Position numbers and translations under genes: made by a program. This document shows, piece by piece, positions 8,249 to 16,853 of a DNA stretch of 64,000 nt. Below the pieces are notes generated by a model, which did not search any database, was not told where the DNA came from, and was given only the letters and a program-made list of their open reading frames with translations. This DNA is from Mycolicibacterium tusciae (GTDB lineage: Bacteria; Actinomycetota; Actinomycetes; Mycobacteriales; Mycobacteriaceae). Position 1 is the first letter of the stretch. Each line of letters begins with the position of its first letter. The DNA is taken from contig NZ_MVIM01000014.1 in assembly GCF_002086795.1 (NCBI RefSeq), positions 85,871 to 149,870 of the forward strand, written 5' to 3'.

Positions 8249-9712
8249 GTGAGGGGCGCGGGGCAACCAACCAGCGGTGGCGACGGCGACCGCGCTACAG
8301 CGCCAGAGGACGACGATGGCTGGCTGCCGAGCAGGGTCAGACTGGTTAACGGTGAGTCCTTCGACTCGTTGTGTCGCCGCCTTGCCACCGCGAACGATTT
8401 GTCGGCGGCACAACTCCTGCGGGTGAGCGTGTCGGGGCGAAGCAGTCGATCGGATGCCGGTGGGTCAACAGTCGCCGTCGCCCGATGTTTGGGAGTTGAC
8501 GAGAGGACGCTGCGAGCGGCGGCCTTCTTAGATTTCCCGACACTTGGGGCCGTGTGGCGGCTGCGAACGGCGGTGTGGGTGTGTCGGGGTTGTCAGTCGC
8601 GTGGTGTCGAGGAGGCGCTGCACGGGCTGATGGTGCAGTTCTCGTGCCTACGGTGCGGGACGTACCTGGTGCGACAGCACGACGAGTTCGGTGCGGCGCC
8701 TTGGCCCGTCGCTCCGGCCGATCAGGCGATTCAGCGAGAGATCCTTGGCGCGCTCACGGTCGGTGGTGGTCCCCGGTTGGACAACGCCATCCATCTCGGA
8801 TTCGTTACGACTGACCGCCTCGTGTGGGGTGGGGGAGGGGTGCCCGAGACTCGGGCCCTGCTGTCGGTGTCGAAAGCAGCCGTGCTCGACTGTGTGCGCC
8901 AGCGCTCGGCGCTGCCCGAGCACCCTCGAATCGTTGCCTTCATCCTGCGCCGCACATGGATTTTCGCCGCGTCGGAGGGCGTGACGAACATCGCCCAAGC
9001 GGCACTGGGCAGGGCGATGCCGCGTTCGGACGACGTGCCCGGATATTTCGACCATCTGTCTGCGGATGAAGTAGCGCCAATGATGCGTGGAGCGCGATTC
9101 GCATCCACTCGAGATCTTTTGGATGCTGGCCTGCGTATCGGCGCGGTGGTGAGCGCGGGCGGGTTGCGTTCTGTCGATGTGCCATGGGACGTGCGGTATG
9201 CAGTCGACGACCTTGTCATCGACGATGCCGCATATCGGTGGCGCCTGTATGTCTGCCTGCAACTGCGGTACTGGCTCAAATCGCTGGAACTCGACGGACG
9301 CGCCGACCAGTTCGACGACCGCGTGATTGATCCGTTGGTGCTGCGATCATCGCGCATCGTCGGGCGGCGAGCCGACACCGCCGCGATCTTCTTGGCCCAT
9401 CTGGTGCAGCTTGTCGAAGACCTCACGACGCAATCCGCAGCACGCCACACGTCGGCGATCGTGCCTGACCTCGACGTGTCGACTTTGCGCGATTTGGCGC
9501 CGACGTTCGTGATCCGCACCCGCCGCCGAGCCGTGCGGATAGCGCGCTACTGGATCTGGCTCGACTTAGTGGCCGGCCAGGACGCGTATGGCCATCTACC
9601 GACGTGCTCACCTCGGGAAGTGCGGCTGTTCGAGGAGTTGGTGGGGGAGCGTGAGCGTGCAGCTCTCAGACGCCGCTGCCGCAGGGCATTGGGGCCGGCC
9701 TCAGACCGCTAG
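8249..9712 (+). CDS. tniQ: TniQ-family transposition targeting protein (first copy)
   Basis: A 487-residue protein from GTG 8249. The N-terminus has the TniQ-like helical pattern SFDSLCRRLATANDLSAAQL, and a zinc-ribbon follows with CRGC and CLRCG pairs near residues 115-145. The rest is helical and poorly conserved. In Tn7-like systems TniQ/TnsD proteins choose the target and recruit the AAA+ protein TnsC. It is the first gene of the operon tniQ-tnsA-tnsB-tnsC. The CxxC pair is compact compared with the second TniQ in this element, so the two proteins probably have different jobs. Confidence 0.75.
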   Translation: MRGAGQPTSGGDGDRATAPEDDDGWLPSRVRLVNGESFDSLCRRLATANDLSAAQLLRVSVSGRSSRSDAGGSTVAVARCLGVDERTLRAAAFLDFPTLGAVWRLRTAVWVCRGCQSRGVEEALHGLMVQFSCLRCGTYLVRQHDEFGAAPWPVAPADQAIQREILGALTVGGGPRLDNAIHLGFVTTDRLVWGGGGVPETRALLSVSKAAVLDCVRQRSALPEHPRIVAFILRRTWIFAASEGVTNIAQAALGRAMPRSDDVPGYFDHLSADEVAPMMRGARFASTRDLLDAGLRIGAVVSAGGLRSVDVPWDVRYAVDDLVIDDAAYRWRLYVCLQLRYWLKSLELDGRADQFDDRVIDPLVLRSSRIVGRRADTAAIFLAHLVQLVEDLTTQSAARHTSAIVPDLDVSTLRDLAPTFVIRTRRRAVRIARYWIWLDLVAGQDAYGHLPTCSPREVRLFEELVGERERAALRRRCRRALGPASDR

Positions 9713-9821
9713 CTGTGGATGCTGAAACGGTCTAGCGTGACGTAGGTCACATTCGTATCCGGGGCGTCTGCAGCCTTGCTTTCGGCGTCGACCCCCGGAG
9801 GGCATCACGGAGCGGCGAATC

Positions 9822-10571
9822 ATGCCCAAACGCCGTCGATCCGACGTCAGGAGTACGGAGTCCGTCTTCGGGGCGGCAAACGCGGGCCCACGACTGATGT
9901 GGACGGTCAAGCTGCGAGGCCGAGACGAAACTGAGTGGGATTGGCAGCAGAGGCACCCACCGCCCCTGCGCCTGCTCGTCCCAGTCCGACGACCGCACTC
10001 GTCACGGAACAACCGCCACATTCCCGCCACTGCGTACTCGATGATCAATGGCGGCGTGGTCGAGCTCGAGTCGGGGTTGGAGCACGACCTGGTGCGCAGC
10101 ATCGACCGCGATCGGCGAATCCAGCTGATCATCGCTCAACCATTCACCTTGTTCTGGACGCGATCCCGCCACACCCCTGACCTGTTGACCGTCACCGAAG
10201 GCGGTGCCGTCACGGTGTGGGACGTTCGCGCCATCGAGCGCCAAGACGACGACTTCAGGACCAAGAGTGAGATCACGCGACAAGAGTGCCGGGCGGTCGG
10301 CTGGGCCTACCGAGTGTTTGAGGGACTTGACCGCATCGAGCGATTGAACCTGCTGTGGCTGCACTGCTGTCGGCAGCGTCCTGCATGGGCAGACGCACAC
10401 GAAGAGCGCATCCGCGCACTGGTGGGCGCTGGCGTCACGCTGGGTCACCTGTTCGCCCACGACGACGGTTCGGGCGAGCTGAAATCGACTGTCTGGCATC
10501 TGTTGTGGCGCGGGGACCTCGACATCGACATGTACTCGCCCTGGGACCTCACAACCCAGGTCACTGTGTAA
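9822..10571 (+). CDS. tnsA: TnsA-like endonuclease, altered active site
   Basis: A 249-residue protein between tniQ and tnsB. The middle matches the TnsA N-terminal nuclease domain: ELESGLEHDL with Glu87, then RHTPDLL with Asp120, then VWDVRAI with Asp134 and Arg136. In E. coli TnsA the last element is a Q-x-K or E-x-K with an essential Lys; here it is D-x-R. The C-terminal part (residues 160-249) is helical, as expected for the TnsC-interacting domain. TnsA cuts the 5' ends of the element so that it moves by cut-and-paste. Whether the Arg form still cuts is open. Ends 17 bases before tnsB. Confidence 0.7.
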   Translation: MPKRRRSDVRSTESVFGAANAGPRLMWTVKLRGRDETEWDWQQRHPPPLRLLVPVRRPHSSRNNRHIPATAYSMINGGVVELESGLEHDLVRSIDRDRRIQLIIAQPFTLFWTRSRHTPDLLTVTEGGAVTVWDVRAIERQDDDFRTKSEITRQECRAVGWAYRVFEGLDRIERLNLLWLHCCRQRPAWADAHEERIRALVGAGVTLGHLFAHDDGSGELKSTVWHLLWRGDLDIDMYSPWDLTTQVTV

Positions 10572-10588
10572 CGAGGAAATGAGGACGC

Positions 10589-12760
10589 ATGAAGGCCATC
10601 GAGATGAATGACGGGCGCACAACACTTGCCGAAGGCGAACGCGTGATGACCAAAAAACATGGCGTCGTGCTCATCGTCGCGATCGACAACGACGGCGTCG
10701 AGGTAGTGGATGCGATCGGATCGCTCGACCGGATGGCGTGGGACGAGATATCCACGGCGTGCGAAGTAGTCACCGGCGAGCCCGCCGCGACGGCGGAGGC
10801 GCTGCAACCCATGTGGGATGCACTCGACGAGAACACCAGGGAGGCAACCATCAATAAGCTGGAGATCGTCTTGGAGATCAAAACCGGTTTCCGCGAGGGA
10901 CATCCGACTCTAAGGCGTGACGGCGAGCCGCGATTCCCCTACGGCCCGACATTCGGAATGTCGATCAACCAACGATGTACCCGCATGGCCCAGGAACTGA
11001 CCGAGGCGTGCTGCTCGGATCCCACCCTGCAACGGCGCGTCGAAGACGGAGAGCTTCAGTCGAGTTCAATCAGCGCGACGACGGTGCGCGGGTGGGTGCG
11101 GGCCTACCACCGCGGGGGACTGTGCGCGCTAATTGATGGTCGCAAAGTTCGGCCGAGTCGGCGCTGGGAGGTGATCGATCCGCGCTACCGCGACGTGGCG
11201 ACCAAGATGTTCGACGCACTCGATGGGGATCGATCGACGGTGGCCAATCGCGAGATCCACCGCCGAACCCTGTTGGAACTCAAACAAACCGGGGCGCAGA
11301 ACGTTGTCGTCCCTCAACGGGCCACCAGCCAGTTTCTGGCCTCGTTGAAGCGCGAACGCGGCAAGACCACGAGGTCGCAACTGAGTCGCAAATTGCGTAG
11401 CGTCTCCGGGACACAGAGCTACCCGGCGATCCGCCCTGGACAAATCGTGGCGATCGATGCAACCCGCGCCGACAATCTCGTCTACGACCCGCTCAGCGGA
11501 CGCGCTTACAGCGTCGAGGTCCTCACCGCCATCGACATCGCCACGCGCGTCGTGCTCGCACTGCGCGTCGTTCCGCGCAGCGCCAACGGAATCGAAGCAG
11601 GGCTACTGCTCTACGACGTCCTGCGACCCTTCTCCATGGCCATCAACGGGACATCGATAAGCCCTTGGAGGTGGGCGGGTGTCCCAGGCCAACTGGACCT
11701 GAGCAACCTGATCGTGCGCGCCGACCGGCGGCTCATCGTCCCGGACTTCAGCACGCTGGACGGCGACCATCTCATTCCGTCGCTGCGCCCCGAAGCCATC
11801 CGTTGCGACTGGGGATCGATCTTCGTGTCACGTCTGTTTCGTGAGCTGCTTCAAAGCTTGGGTATCGACCTGCTGCTTAACCGCGGTGGGAAGGCCAACG
11901 ACAACGCGTTCGTCGAGCGCTGGTTCGAGACCATCCAGCGTGGGCTGCAACAAATCCCTGGCTACAAGGGACGCAGCGTCGCCGAACGCGGACGTTTGGT
12001 GGCCGAGGAGCCTCTGCTGACCGCCCGTGAACTGCAAGATCACCTACGTCACTACATCGGCACCGATTACCACCGCGCCCCGCACACCGGGCTGCTGCTG
12101 TCCGCGAACGACACCGAACGACGAGCACGGCTGTGCCCGCTGGAGATGTTCGACTCCATGCTCGAGTTCACCGGACGCATCGACGTGCCCCAGAGCCCCG
12201 ATCTGATCTATCAGTTCCTGCCGATCCGGTGGGGCACCATCGGCCATGACGGCGTCCGGTTCTTCAACATGACCTACAGCAGCCCCGCGGTGCTGGGCCC
12301 ATACCGCAACGTGCCGGTCGGATTCTTCCGACCGCAGGACCGGGCAGCACCCTTCCATGTCGACCCCCAAGACCTGTCGCGCATCTGGTTTCGAGATCGC
12401 GAGTCGGGTCGCGTTGAAGAGCTGAAATGGCGCGGCGCCGATCGCACCGACGCGCCGATGAGCATGGCCATCGTCGGGCACGCCTGCGCGCTGATACGAA
12501 ACCGAGGAGGCAACCACGTACTCAAGCGCGATTCGGCGACCCAGTTGATCCTCGACCAACTCGGCGAAATCACCAGCGCTCCAAAGCGTCCAGCGATCCG
12601 CCGCAAGCTCGCGGCCGCCGCCATGCGGGTAGACCAGGCGACCATCGACCACGGCGAAGCCCAACGAGCGCAGGACGTCATCACACCCAGATCTAAGAGC
12701 CGTCCCCAGCACTCGCAGAGTCTGCGCCAACCGTGGCCCAATTACCTCGATGAGGACTGA
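10589..12760 (+). CDS. tnsB: TnsB/TniA-type DDE transposase
   Basis: A 723-residue transposase from ATG 10589 with GAGGA upstream. The rve-type catalytic core has Asp290 (AIDATRADN), Asp407 (RCDWGS) and Glu443 (NAFVERWFETI), a normal DDE triad with 35 residues between the last two. N-terminal helix-turn-helix domains precede it (ISATTVRGWVRAYHRGGL near residue 165), and a C-terminal beta barrel (FLPIRWGTIGHDGVRFFN) follows. It recognises the element ends and joins the 3' ends to target DNA. It is followed after two bases by tnsC. The length and neighbours fit Tn7-like more than Tn5053-like elements because a tnsA is present. Confidence 0.9.
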   Translation: MKAIEMNDGRTTLAEGERVMTKKHGVVLIVAIDNDGVEVVDAIGSLDRMAWDEISTACEVVTGEPAATAEALQPMWDALDENTREATINKLEIVLEIKTGFREGHPTLRRDGEPRFPYGPTFGMSINQRCTRMAQELTEACCSDPTLQRRVEDGELQSSSISATTVRGWVRAYHRGGLCALIDGRKVRPSRRWEVIDPRYRDVATKMFDALDGDRSTVANREIHRRTLLELKQTGAQNVVVPQRATSQFLASLKRERGKTTRSQLSRKLRSVSGTQSYPAIRPGQIVAIDATRADNLVYDPLSGRAYSVEVLTAIDIATRVVLALRVVPRSANGIEAGLLLYDVLRPFSMAINGTSISPWRWAGVPGQLDLSNLIVRADRRLIVPDFSTLDGDHLIPSLRPEAIRCDWGSIFVSRLFRELLQSLGIDLLLNRGGKANDNAFVERWFETIQRGLQQIPGYKGRSVAERGRLVAEEPLLTARELQDHLRHYIGTDYHRAPHTGLLLSANDTERRARLCPLEMFDSMLEFTGRIDVPQSPDLIYQFLPIRWGTIGHDGVRFFNMTYSSPAVLGPYRNVPVGFFRPQDRAAPFHVDPQDLSRIWFRDRESGRVEELKWRGADRTDAPMSMAIVGHACALIRNRGGNHVLKRDSATQLILDQLGEITSAPKRPAIRRKLAAAAMRVDQATIDHGEAQRAQDVITPRSKSRPQHSQSLRQPWPNYLDED

Positions 12761-12762
12761 TC

Positions 12763-13770
12763 GTGAATGCCGCGGAGTTCCATCGACTCAGCACGCAGGC
12801 TTCGCCACCAGAGCCCGCCCACCTCAGCGTCCGACAATGGGAGGCACTGTCCGTCGAGCACCGCACAGCGCACCTCGCTGCCCTCGAGAAATGGCTGGGT
12901 CACCTCTGGATCGACATTGGCGACCTGCAGCAGGTGTGCGACGTGATGACCGCGATCGTGCGAAAGAACGCGACTTCACGGCCGGGCGCCAAACGCATCC
13001 TCGGATTGTCGGGCCCGTTCGCCATCGGAAAGACCACCCTGATTCAGCGGTGGGCAGGCGAAAGATACAACGCCTGGACCGCCGATTGCGCTCACGATCG
13101 GCGCGGCCGCCCCGTCTACTACACCACCGACTGCGAGCACGATCTGAATCCAGTCGTGTGGGCCGGTCTTGCCTCCAAAGCGAAGGCCACCGACGTCAAC
13201 GCCGAGATCCTGCACTACCACGGCCTGCCAGGCAAGGACTCACACAAGGCGTTCGACGCCATGAAACGTCACCGAACCCGCGTGCTCGTGCTCGACGACG
13301 TCCACTTTCTCGCGACGACCGCTGCCTGGGGCCGTGAGGTCCTCGATCACCTCAAGCGACTGAACTCCGAACTGGGCTACCTCAACGCCACCCTGCTCGT
13401 GGTCGGCGCCAACCTCGAGGATGGATCGCTGGCCCACGACCCGCAGATCAGGGCACGGCTGAAGCTGCAGCACTACCCGACCTATCCGAAACCCGACGAC
13501 CGCCCGGAGCAACAGCGGTGGCAGCGAGTCGTGCGAGAACTCGAAAACACGGTGCTGCCACATCTGCCGAACGGCAAACGGGGCATGCTGTTCATGCAGC
13601 TGGCCGGTGAATTGCATTACCGGACACAGGGTTTCCTCGGCGATCTCACCGAACTCGTCGCCGAGGCGACGCTGGCCGCCGTCGCTGACGGAAGTTTCGC
13701 CGTCGCGCTGCGCCACCTCGATGGCGTCGTTCTCGCCGAACGCGCCAAGGACAACATCTTTTCGGCGTAA
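12763..13770 (+). CDS. tnsC: TnsC/TniB-type AAA+ transposition ATPase
   Basis: A 335-residue AAA+ ATPase from GTG 12763, two bases after the tnsB stop. Walker A is SGPFAIGKTT (Lys90) and Walker B is VLVLDDVHFL. In Tn7-like systems this protein forms a filament on target DNA, links TniQ to the TnsAB transposase and provides target immunity. Its stop lies 15 bases from the stop of the convergent second tniQ. Confidence 0.88.
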   Translation: MNAAEFHRLSTQASPPEPAHLSVRQWEALSVEHRTAHLAALEKWLGHLWIDIGDLQQVCDVMTAIVRKNATSRPGAKRILGLSGPFAIGKTTLIQRWAGERYNAWTADCAHDRRGRPVYYTTDCEHDLNPVVWAGLASKAKATDVNAEILHYHGLPGKDSHKAFDAMKRHRTRVLVLDDVHFLATTAAWGREVLDHLKRLNSELGYLNATLLVVGANLEDGSLAHDPQIRARLKLQHYPTYPKPDDRPEQQRWQRVVRELENTVLPHLPNGKRGMLFMQLAGELHYRTQGFLGDLTELVAEATLAAVADGSFAVALRHLDGVVLAERAKDNIFSA

Positions 13771-13784
13771 GTCTTCTAGAGGCG

Positions 13785-15548
13785 TCATCGTGTGGCGCCC
13801 GGATTCATGACGAGATCGCGCAACGTCGCTTGCGCAACGGATCCAAGGGTCTGGCCGAAACGCCGGTAGGCGACCTGCTGTGCCGACGTTGGTGGGGCGA
13901 TCCAGCCGGGGCTCGTCTGCAGCGGCGCCTGCGCGATCTCACACCACATCCATGCGATGGCGTAGGGCGTCGTCGCGGGCCATCGGTCCGGCGGCATCGA
14001 CGCGCGCCACCGCGGTAACCACCGATGCTGGTCCAGCACGAGCGCACGCACGCGGTCCTCTCGTCGGCGGAAGTCCCGATCGTGCGACAACATCGACGAT
14101 GCGTCGTGCACCGCCCCGGCAAACACGGCTGGCGTGACGCGCATGCCGGCGAGGGCCCGCCGAGCCGCGTCGTTTGCGATCGCAGGGTCCAACCCGATTC
14201 GGGCGGCGGCCTGCGGCCAGCTGTTGGCGGATAACGACACCCTCACCACACACAGCGAAACGTAGACGCGACCCGTCCAGGCGGCGACGGCCAGCATGCC
14301 GTCGAATATCCGGTCATAGATCTCGGTATCGATCAATTGCGGGATCGCGGCCGCGGAACGCCGCGCCGACGTCGAACCGAACGCGCTTCGATGACGGCGA
14401 CCGGCGGTCGCGGCGTCAATCACCAGATCCACTGCCGGTGTCCGCGTCGTTCGGCTCATCAACCATCCCCGCGGTCCGTCGGGAAGCCCGGCGATTGCAC
14501 CGAGCCAGGGACGAAGACGTGCCGCTGCAGCGTCGGCGGTGTCTTCGCCGAGGATGCCCAGTGCTGCGGCCAACAAGCCAGCGCGGATTTTCGCATGCTG
14601 CAGCGGGTAGGGCAGCATCGACCGGCCCCATGAGGCGCGAGATGGCGGCCGAGTCCAACAGCAAAGGTCGGCGTCGGGCCAGTCGACGAACCCCGGCCGA
14701 CCGCGCCGGGACAACAGCTCCACCAGCAGTGTCAGCAGGTTGCACACTTCGCCCAATAGCACCGAGGGTGCGGTGCGCACACCCAACACCGGATGAGAAC
14801 GGCCCTCCACCGCGTTGAGCACAACACGAGTGGCATCGACCTGCATCTCGCCGGTGCCCTCGACGGCATGGTCGACCGCCAGGTGTGGACACGGCCTGGA
14901 CCGACCGATCAGATTCCCGCAGGCATGTACTGACCCGGACGCCAATCCCAACGGCGCGTTCGAGTGGGAGCGAAATCGCTGCAAGCACCCGCGGCAATGC
15001 GTGACCAACACGGTGGCGTGTTCGACGCAGACCGCCGCGATGGGCAGTCGCCACTGCACACGCCAGATGGCGTCCTCGGCCAGACACCGAGGACAGACTT
15101 GCGACCCGAACCCCGGCGCCGTCCTTTGACCGGGCGTCGGCCGACAGTACGGAGCTTGAGCCGCACATGGCCAAACTGCGGCCGGGAACGCGGCGAACCG
15201 AGCCAAGGTGGCGTCGAGGACCGAATCAACCTGCAGTCCACTGATTTCGCAGATCCGCCGAACCGCCGACGGATCCGGTGACGTCATCAGCGAATACGCC
15301 GCTTGAGCAGTCGCGGCGATCCGATGACCGCTCAGCAAATCTAGCAACTGGCCGCGGCGAAGATGGTTCGCATCGGCCAACCGCTCCAAGTAGCCATCCA
15401 GAGCCTCGCCCGCATGCAGGACCGGGCGACTCGGCAGACGCCCCGCCGTGTCGACCGCGGCGAGGGCCGCCGTCATCGCCGATCTCGCCGACCGGTGTGA
15501 ATCACCATCGTCGCAAGCTCGCGGAACATCGAGTAGCGACGTGAACAC
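13785..15548 (-). CDS. tniQ: TniQ-family protein (second copy, convergent)
   Basis: A 587-residue TniQ/TnsD-like protein on the strand opposite to tnsABC. The N-terminus has the classic pattern AGEALDGYLERLADANHLRRG (residues about 47-67), then a zinc finger with CPRC, CVEH and CRGC around residues 150-200. The long C-terminal region could bind target DNA. An internal ATG at residue 25 is an alternative start. It is transcribed from the intergenic region shared with xre, where a perfect 16-bp palindrome sits, so it is probably controlled separately from the tniQ1 operon. Two TniQ-like proteins in one element recall systems where one TniQ serves a guided pathway and a TnsD-like one serves a fixed site. 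Confidence 0.8.
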   Translation of the reverse strand: MFTSLLDVPRACDDGDSHRSARSAMTAALAAVDTAGRLPSRPVLHAGEALDGYLERLADANHLRRGQLLDLLSGHRIAATAQAAYSLMTSPDPSAVRRICEISGLQVDSVLDATLARFAAFPAAVWPCAAQAPYCRPTPGQRTAPGFGSQVCPRCLAEDAIWRVQWRLPIAAVCVEHATVLVTHCRGCLQRFRSHSNAPLGLASGSVHACGNLIGRSRPCPHLAVDHAVEGTGEMQVDATRVVLNAVEGRSHPVLGVRTAPSVLLGEVCNLLTLLVELLSRRGRPGFVDWPDADLCCWTRPPSRASWGRSMLPYPLQHAKIRAGLLAAALGILGEDTADAAAARLRPWLGAIAGLPDGPRGWLMSRTTRTPAVDLVIDAATAGRRHRSAFGSTSARRSAAAIPQLIDTEIYDRIFDGMLAVAAWTGRVYVSLCVVRVSLSANSWPQAAARIGLDPAIANDAARRALAGMRVTPAVFAGAVHDASSMLSHDRDFRRREDRVRALVLDQHRWLPRWRASMPPDRWPATTPYAIAWMWCEIAQAPLQTSPGWIAPPTSAQQVAYRRFGQTLGSVAQATLRDLVMNPGATR

Positions 15549-15629
15549 ACCACCGCCATCTACCCCGGGGCCGTTCCCACCCTTGCGCTACTCGACAGAG
15601 GCTCGAACGCCGCAACACGAAACCAGAAT

Positions 15630-15645
15630 GCCCTACTAGTAGGGC
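15630..15645. promoter_or_regulatory. 16-bp perfect palindrome between tniQ2 and xre
   Basis: GCCCTACTAGTAGGGC reads the same on both strands. It lies 36 bases before the xre start and 82 bases before the tniQ2 start on the other strand. Related motifs occur at 8116 and 16145. An operator for the XRE protein is the simplest reading. Confidence 0.6.
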
Positions 15646-15680
15646 TGACTTCTAGTCTTCCAGCGGGAGTACTGGATGGC

Positions 15681-15941
15681 GTGCCGACGCGCCCCAGTCA
15701 GAACGACCCCAAGCGCGTGGTCGCTTGGCAACGGCGGCGACGGCAAGTGGGGACGCGTATTCAAGCCCTACGTATCGACCGCGACCTAACACAGGAGCAG
15801 CTGGCGCAGCTGTCGGGGGTGTCGCGCAACGTGTTGATGGACGTGGAGCACGGCCGCCGCGGGATCCTGCACGAGCGGCTCTTCGACATCGCCAAGGCGC
15901 TTGGGGTTTCTGCAGCCGACCTCCTTGAGGGCATACGGTAG
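15681..15941 (+). CDS. XRE-family helix-turn-helix regulator
   Basis: An 86-residue single-domain DNA-binding protein. The HTH covers most of it: RIQALRIDRDLTQEQLAQLS, then SRNVLMDVEHGRRGI as recognition helix and turn, then LFDIAKALGVSAADLLEGI. Similar size to controller proteins of mobile elements. GTG start at 15681. It is divergent from tniQ2 and a perfect palindrome lies between them. I infer autoregulation and control of tniQ2, of the tniQ1-tnsABC operon, and of the small downstream gene, because related motifs lie at all three promoters. Confidence 0.85.
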   Translation: MPTRPSQNDPKRVVAWQRRRRQVGTRIQALRIDRDLTQEQLAQLSGVSRNVLMDVEHGRRGILHERLFDIAKALGVSAADLLEGIR

Positions 15942-16144
15942 GACGAATCAATACCTAGATGGCTACTTTGGCGACTGCTGCGTTCTGGGCCCGCAGGGCA
16001 ACGATCTGCAGGGTCCTGCAGGGACCTGCGGGACGCATGTTCGGTGAATCGAGTCGTCCCAACCTCGTGCGGCAAGCCGATCGTTGCCGTCGGAGCCGGG
16101 CTCAACACGACAAGGCCCGTGCAAAATGATGGCCGCGACCGCTT

Positions 16145-16157
16145 GCCCTACTAGTAG
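16145..16157 (+). promoter_or_regulatory. GCCCTACTAGTAG motif upstream of small cargo gene
   Basis: Thirteen bases identical to the 15630 palindrome; the right arm then changes to TACTATCC. It lies 46 bases before the start at 16203. Third member of the set of XRE-type motifs. Confidence 0.45.
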
Positions 16158-16202
16158 TACTATCCGGATAGCTAAAGCAGGCTATGGCGTAGGAGTGTCA
16201 AG

Positions 16203-16379
16203 GTGGAGAAGCGTAGAAGCGGGACCGAGACGCGACAACGCACCGAGAAGCTGAACCTGCGGCTATTGCCGTCTGAGCAGCGAGCATTGCGAATGCTGGC
16301 GGCCCAAGCGGGACACCGCAGTGTTCAGGCCTGGATCCTGGAGGCCATCGGGCCGCATCTGGAGAGTGTTCGCAACTAG
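16203..16379 (+). CDS. small ribbon-helix-helix-like protein
   Basis: A 58-residue basic protein from GTG 16203 (AGGAGTGTCAAGG upstream). The sequence EKLNLRLLPSEQRALRMLAA followed by a second helix SVQAWILEAIGPHL looks like a strand-helix-helix Arc/CopG-type fold, as in plasmid antitoxins and small repressors. It is preceded by the GCCCTACTAGTAG motif. No toxin is evident immediately downstream. It may be an accessory regulator of the cargo. Confidence 0.55.
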   Translation: MEKRRSGTETRQRTEKLNLRLLPSEQRALRMLAAQAGHRSVQAWILEAIGPHLESVRN

Positions 16380-16389
16380 CGCGGAGCGC

Positions 16390-16725
16390 GTGATCGCCAA
16401 AGCGGGGAGCGTCAGAGTGAACAAGGCCAGTCGCAAGCAGAGGGGTACTCGACGCCGAGCTGTCGAGTCGCGTCAACGGACTCGGCGCACTCCTCCCAAG
16501 GTCGATGATCATGGCGGCGTTGCCGTCGCAGACGTTGAACTCAACCAGCTGCTGACCGATCGAGGATGGGTTGAGTTCGATCGGACGGACAAACTCACCG
16601 TGTATGACTGGCCACCGTCAGCTCCCGGCGAGGAACACGAATTCACCTACCTGATTGTCGATTTGCGTGGCGAGCCCTGCGCCGGGCCTCTCTACCGGTG
16701 TCGGTCGTCAACGGTGATCGATTGA
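16390..16725 (+). CDS. hypothetical protein
   Basis: About 111 residues from GTG 16390, or 102 from GTG 16417. The first half is very basic and disordered-looking (KASRKQRGTRRRAVESRQRT); the second half is a compact acidic domain (LNQLLTDRGWVEFDRTDKLT, DWPPSAPGEEHEFTYLIVD). I do not recognise the family. It lies ten bases after the previous small gene and its stop overlaps the next tiny frame (TGATG), so it is likely part of a cargo operon. Confidence 0.45.
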   Translation: MIAKAGSVRVNKASRKQRGTRRRAVESRQRTRRTPPKVDDHGGVAVADVELNQLLTDRGWVEFDRTDKLTVYDWPPSAPGEEHEFTYLIVDLRGEPCAGPLYRCRSSTVID

Positions 16726-16823
16726 TGTACGAGGCCGAATCGGCGTTAGTAGCCGACCTAAACACGATCGAAGCCAGTCGGTGTGCCGGCTGCACGCATC
16801 GCCCGCTCGAAGCGGCGCGGTAG
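16725..16823 (+). CDS. tiny ORF with CxxC, translationally coupled
   Basis: 32 codons starting at the ATG of a TGATG overlap with the preceding stop. The product ends in SRCAGCTHRPLEAAR, giving one CxxC pair. The coupling and lack of other genes here favour real translation, but it is too short to be sure. Confidence 0.3.
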   Translation: MYEAESALVADLNTIEASRCAGCTHRPLEAAR

Positions 16824-16853
16824 CGACCCAATCTTTCCTCCTGGAGGTGTCCT

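Noticed and set aside
15630..15645. Palindrome GCCCTACTAGTAGGGC as another BlaI-type site
   Set aside because: It contains TACTA and TAGTA but they overlap instead of being seven bases apart, and the conserved GCCC/GGGC arms are different. It belongs to the XRE set.
16006..16032. Hairpin terminator after xre
   Set aside because: Only five-base arms (GGTCC/GGACC) can pair without mismatch, too weak to call.
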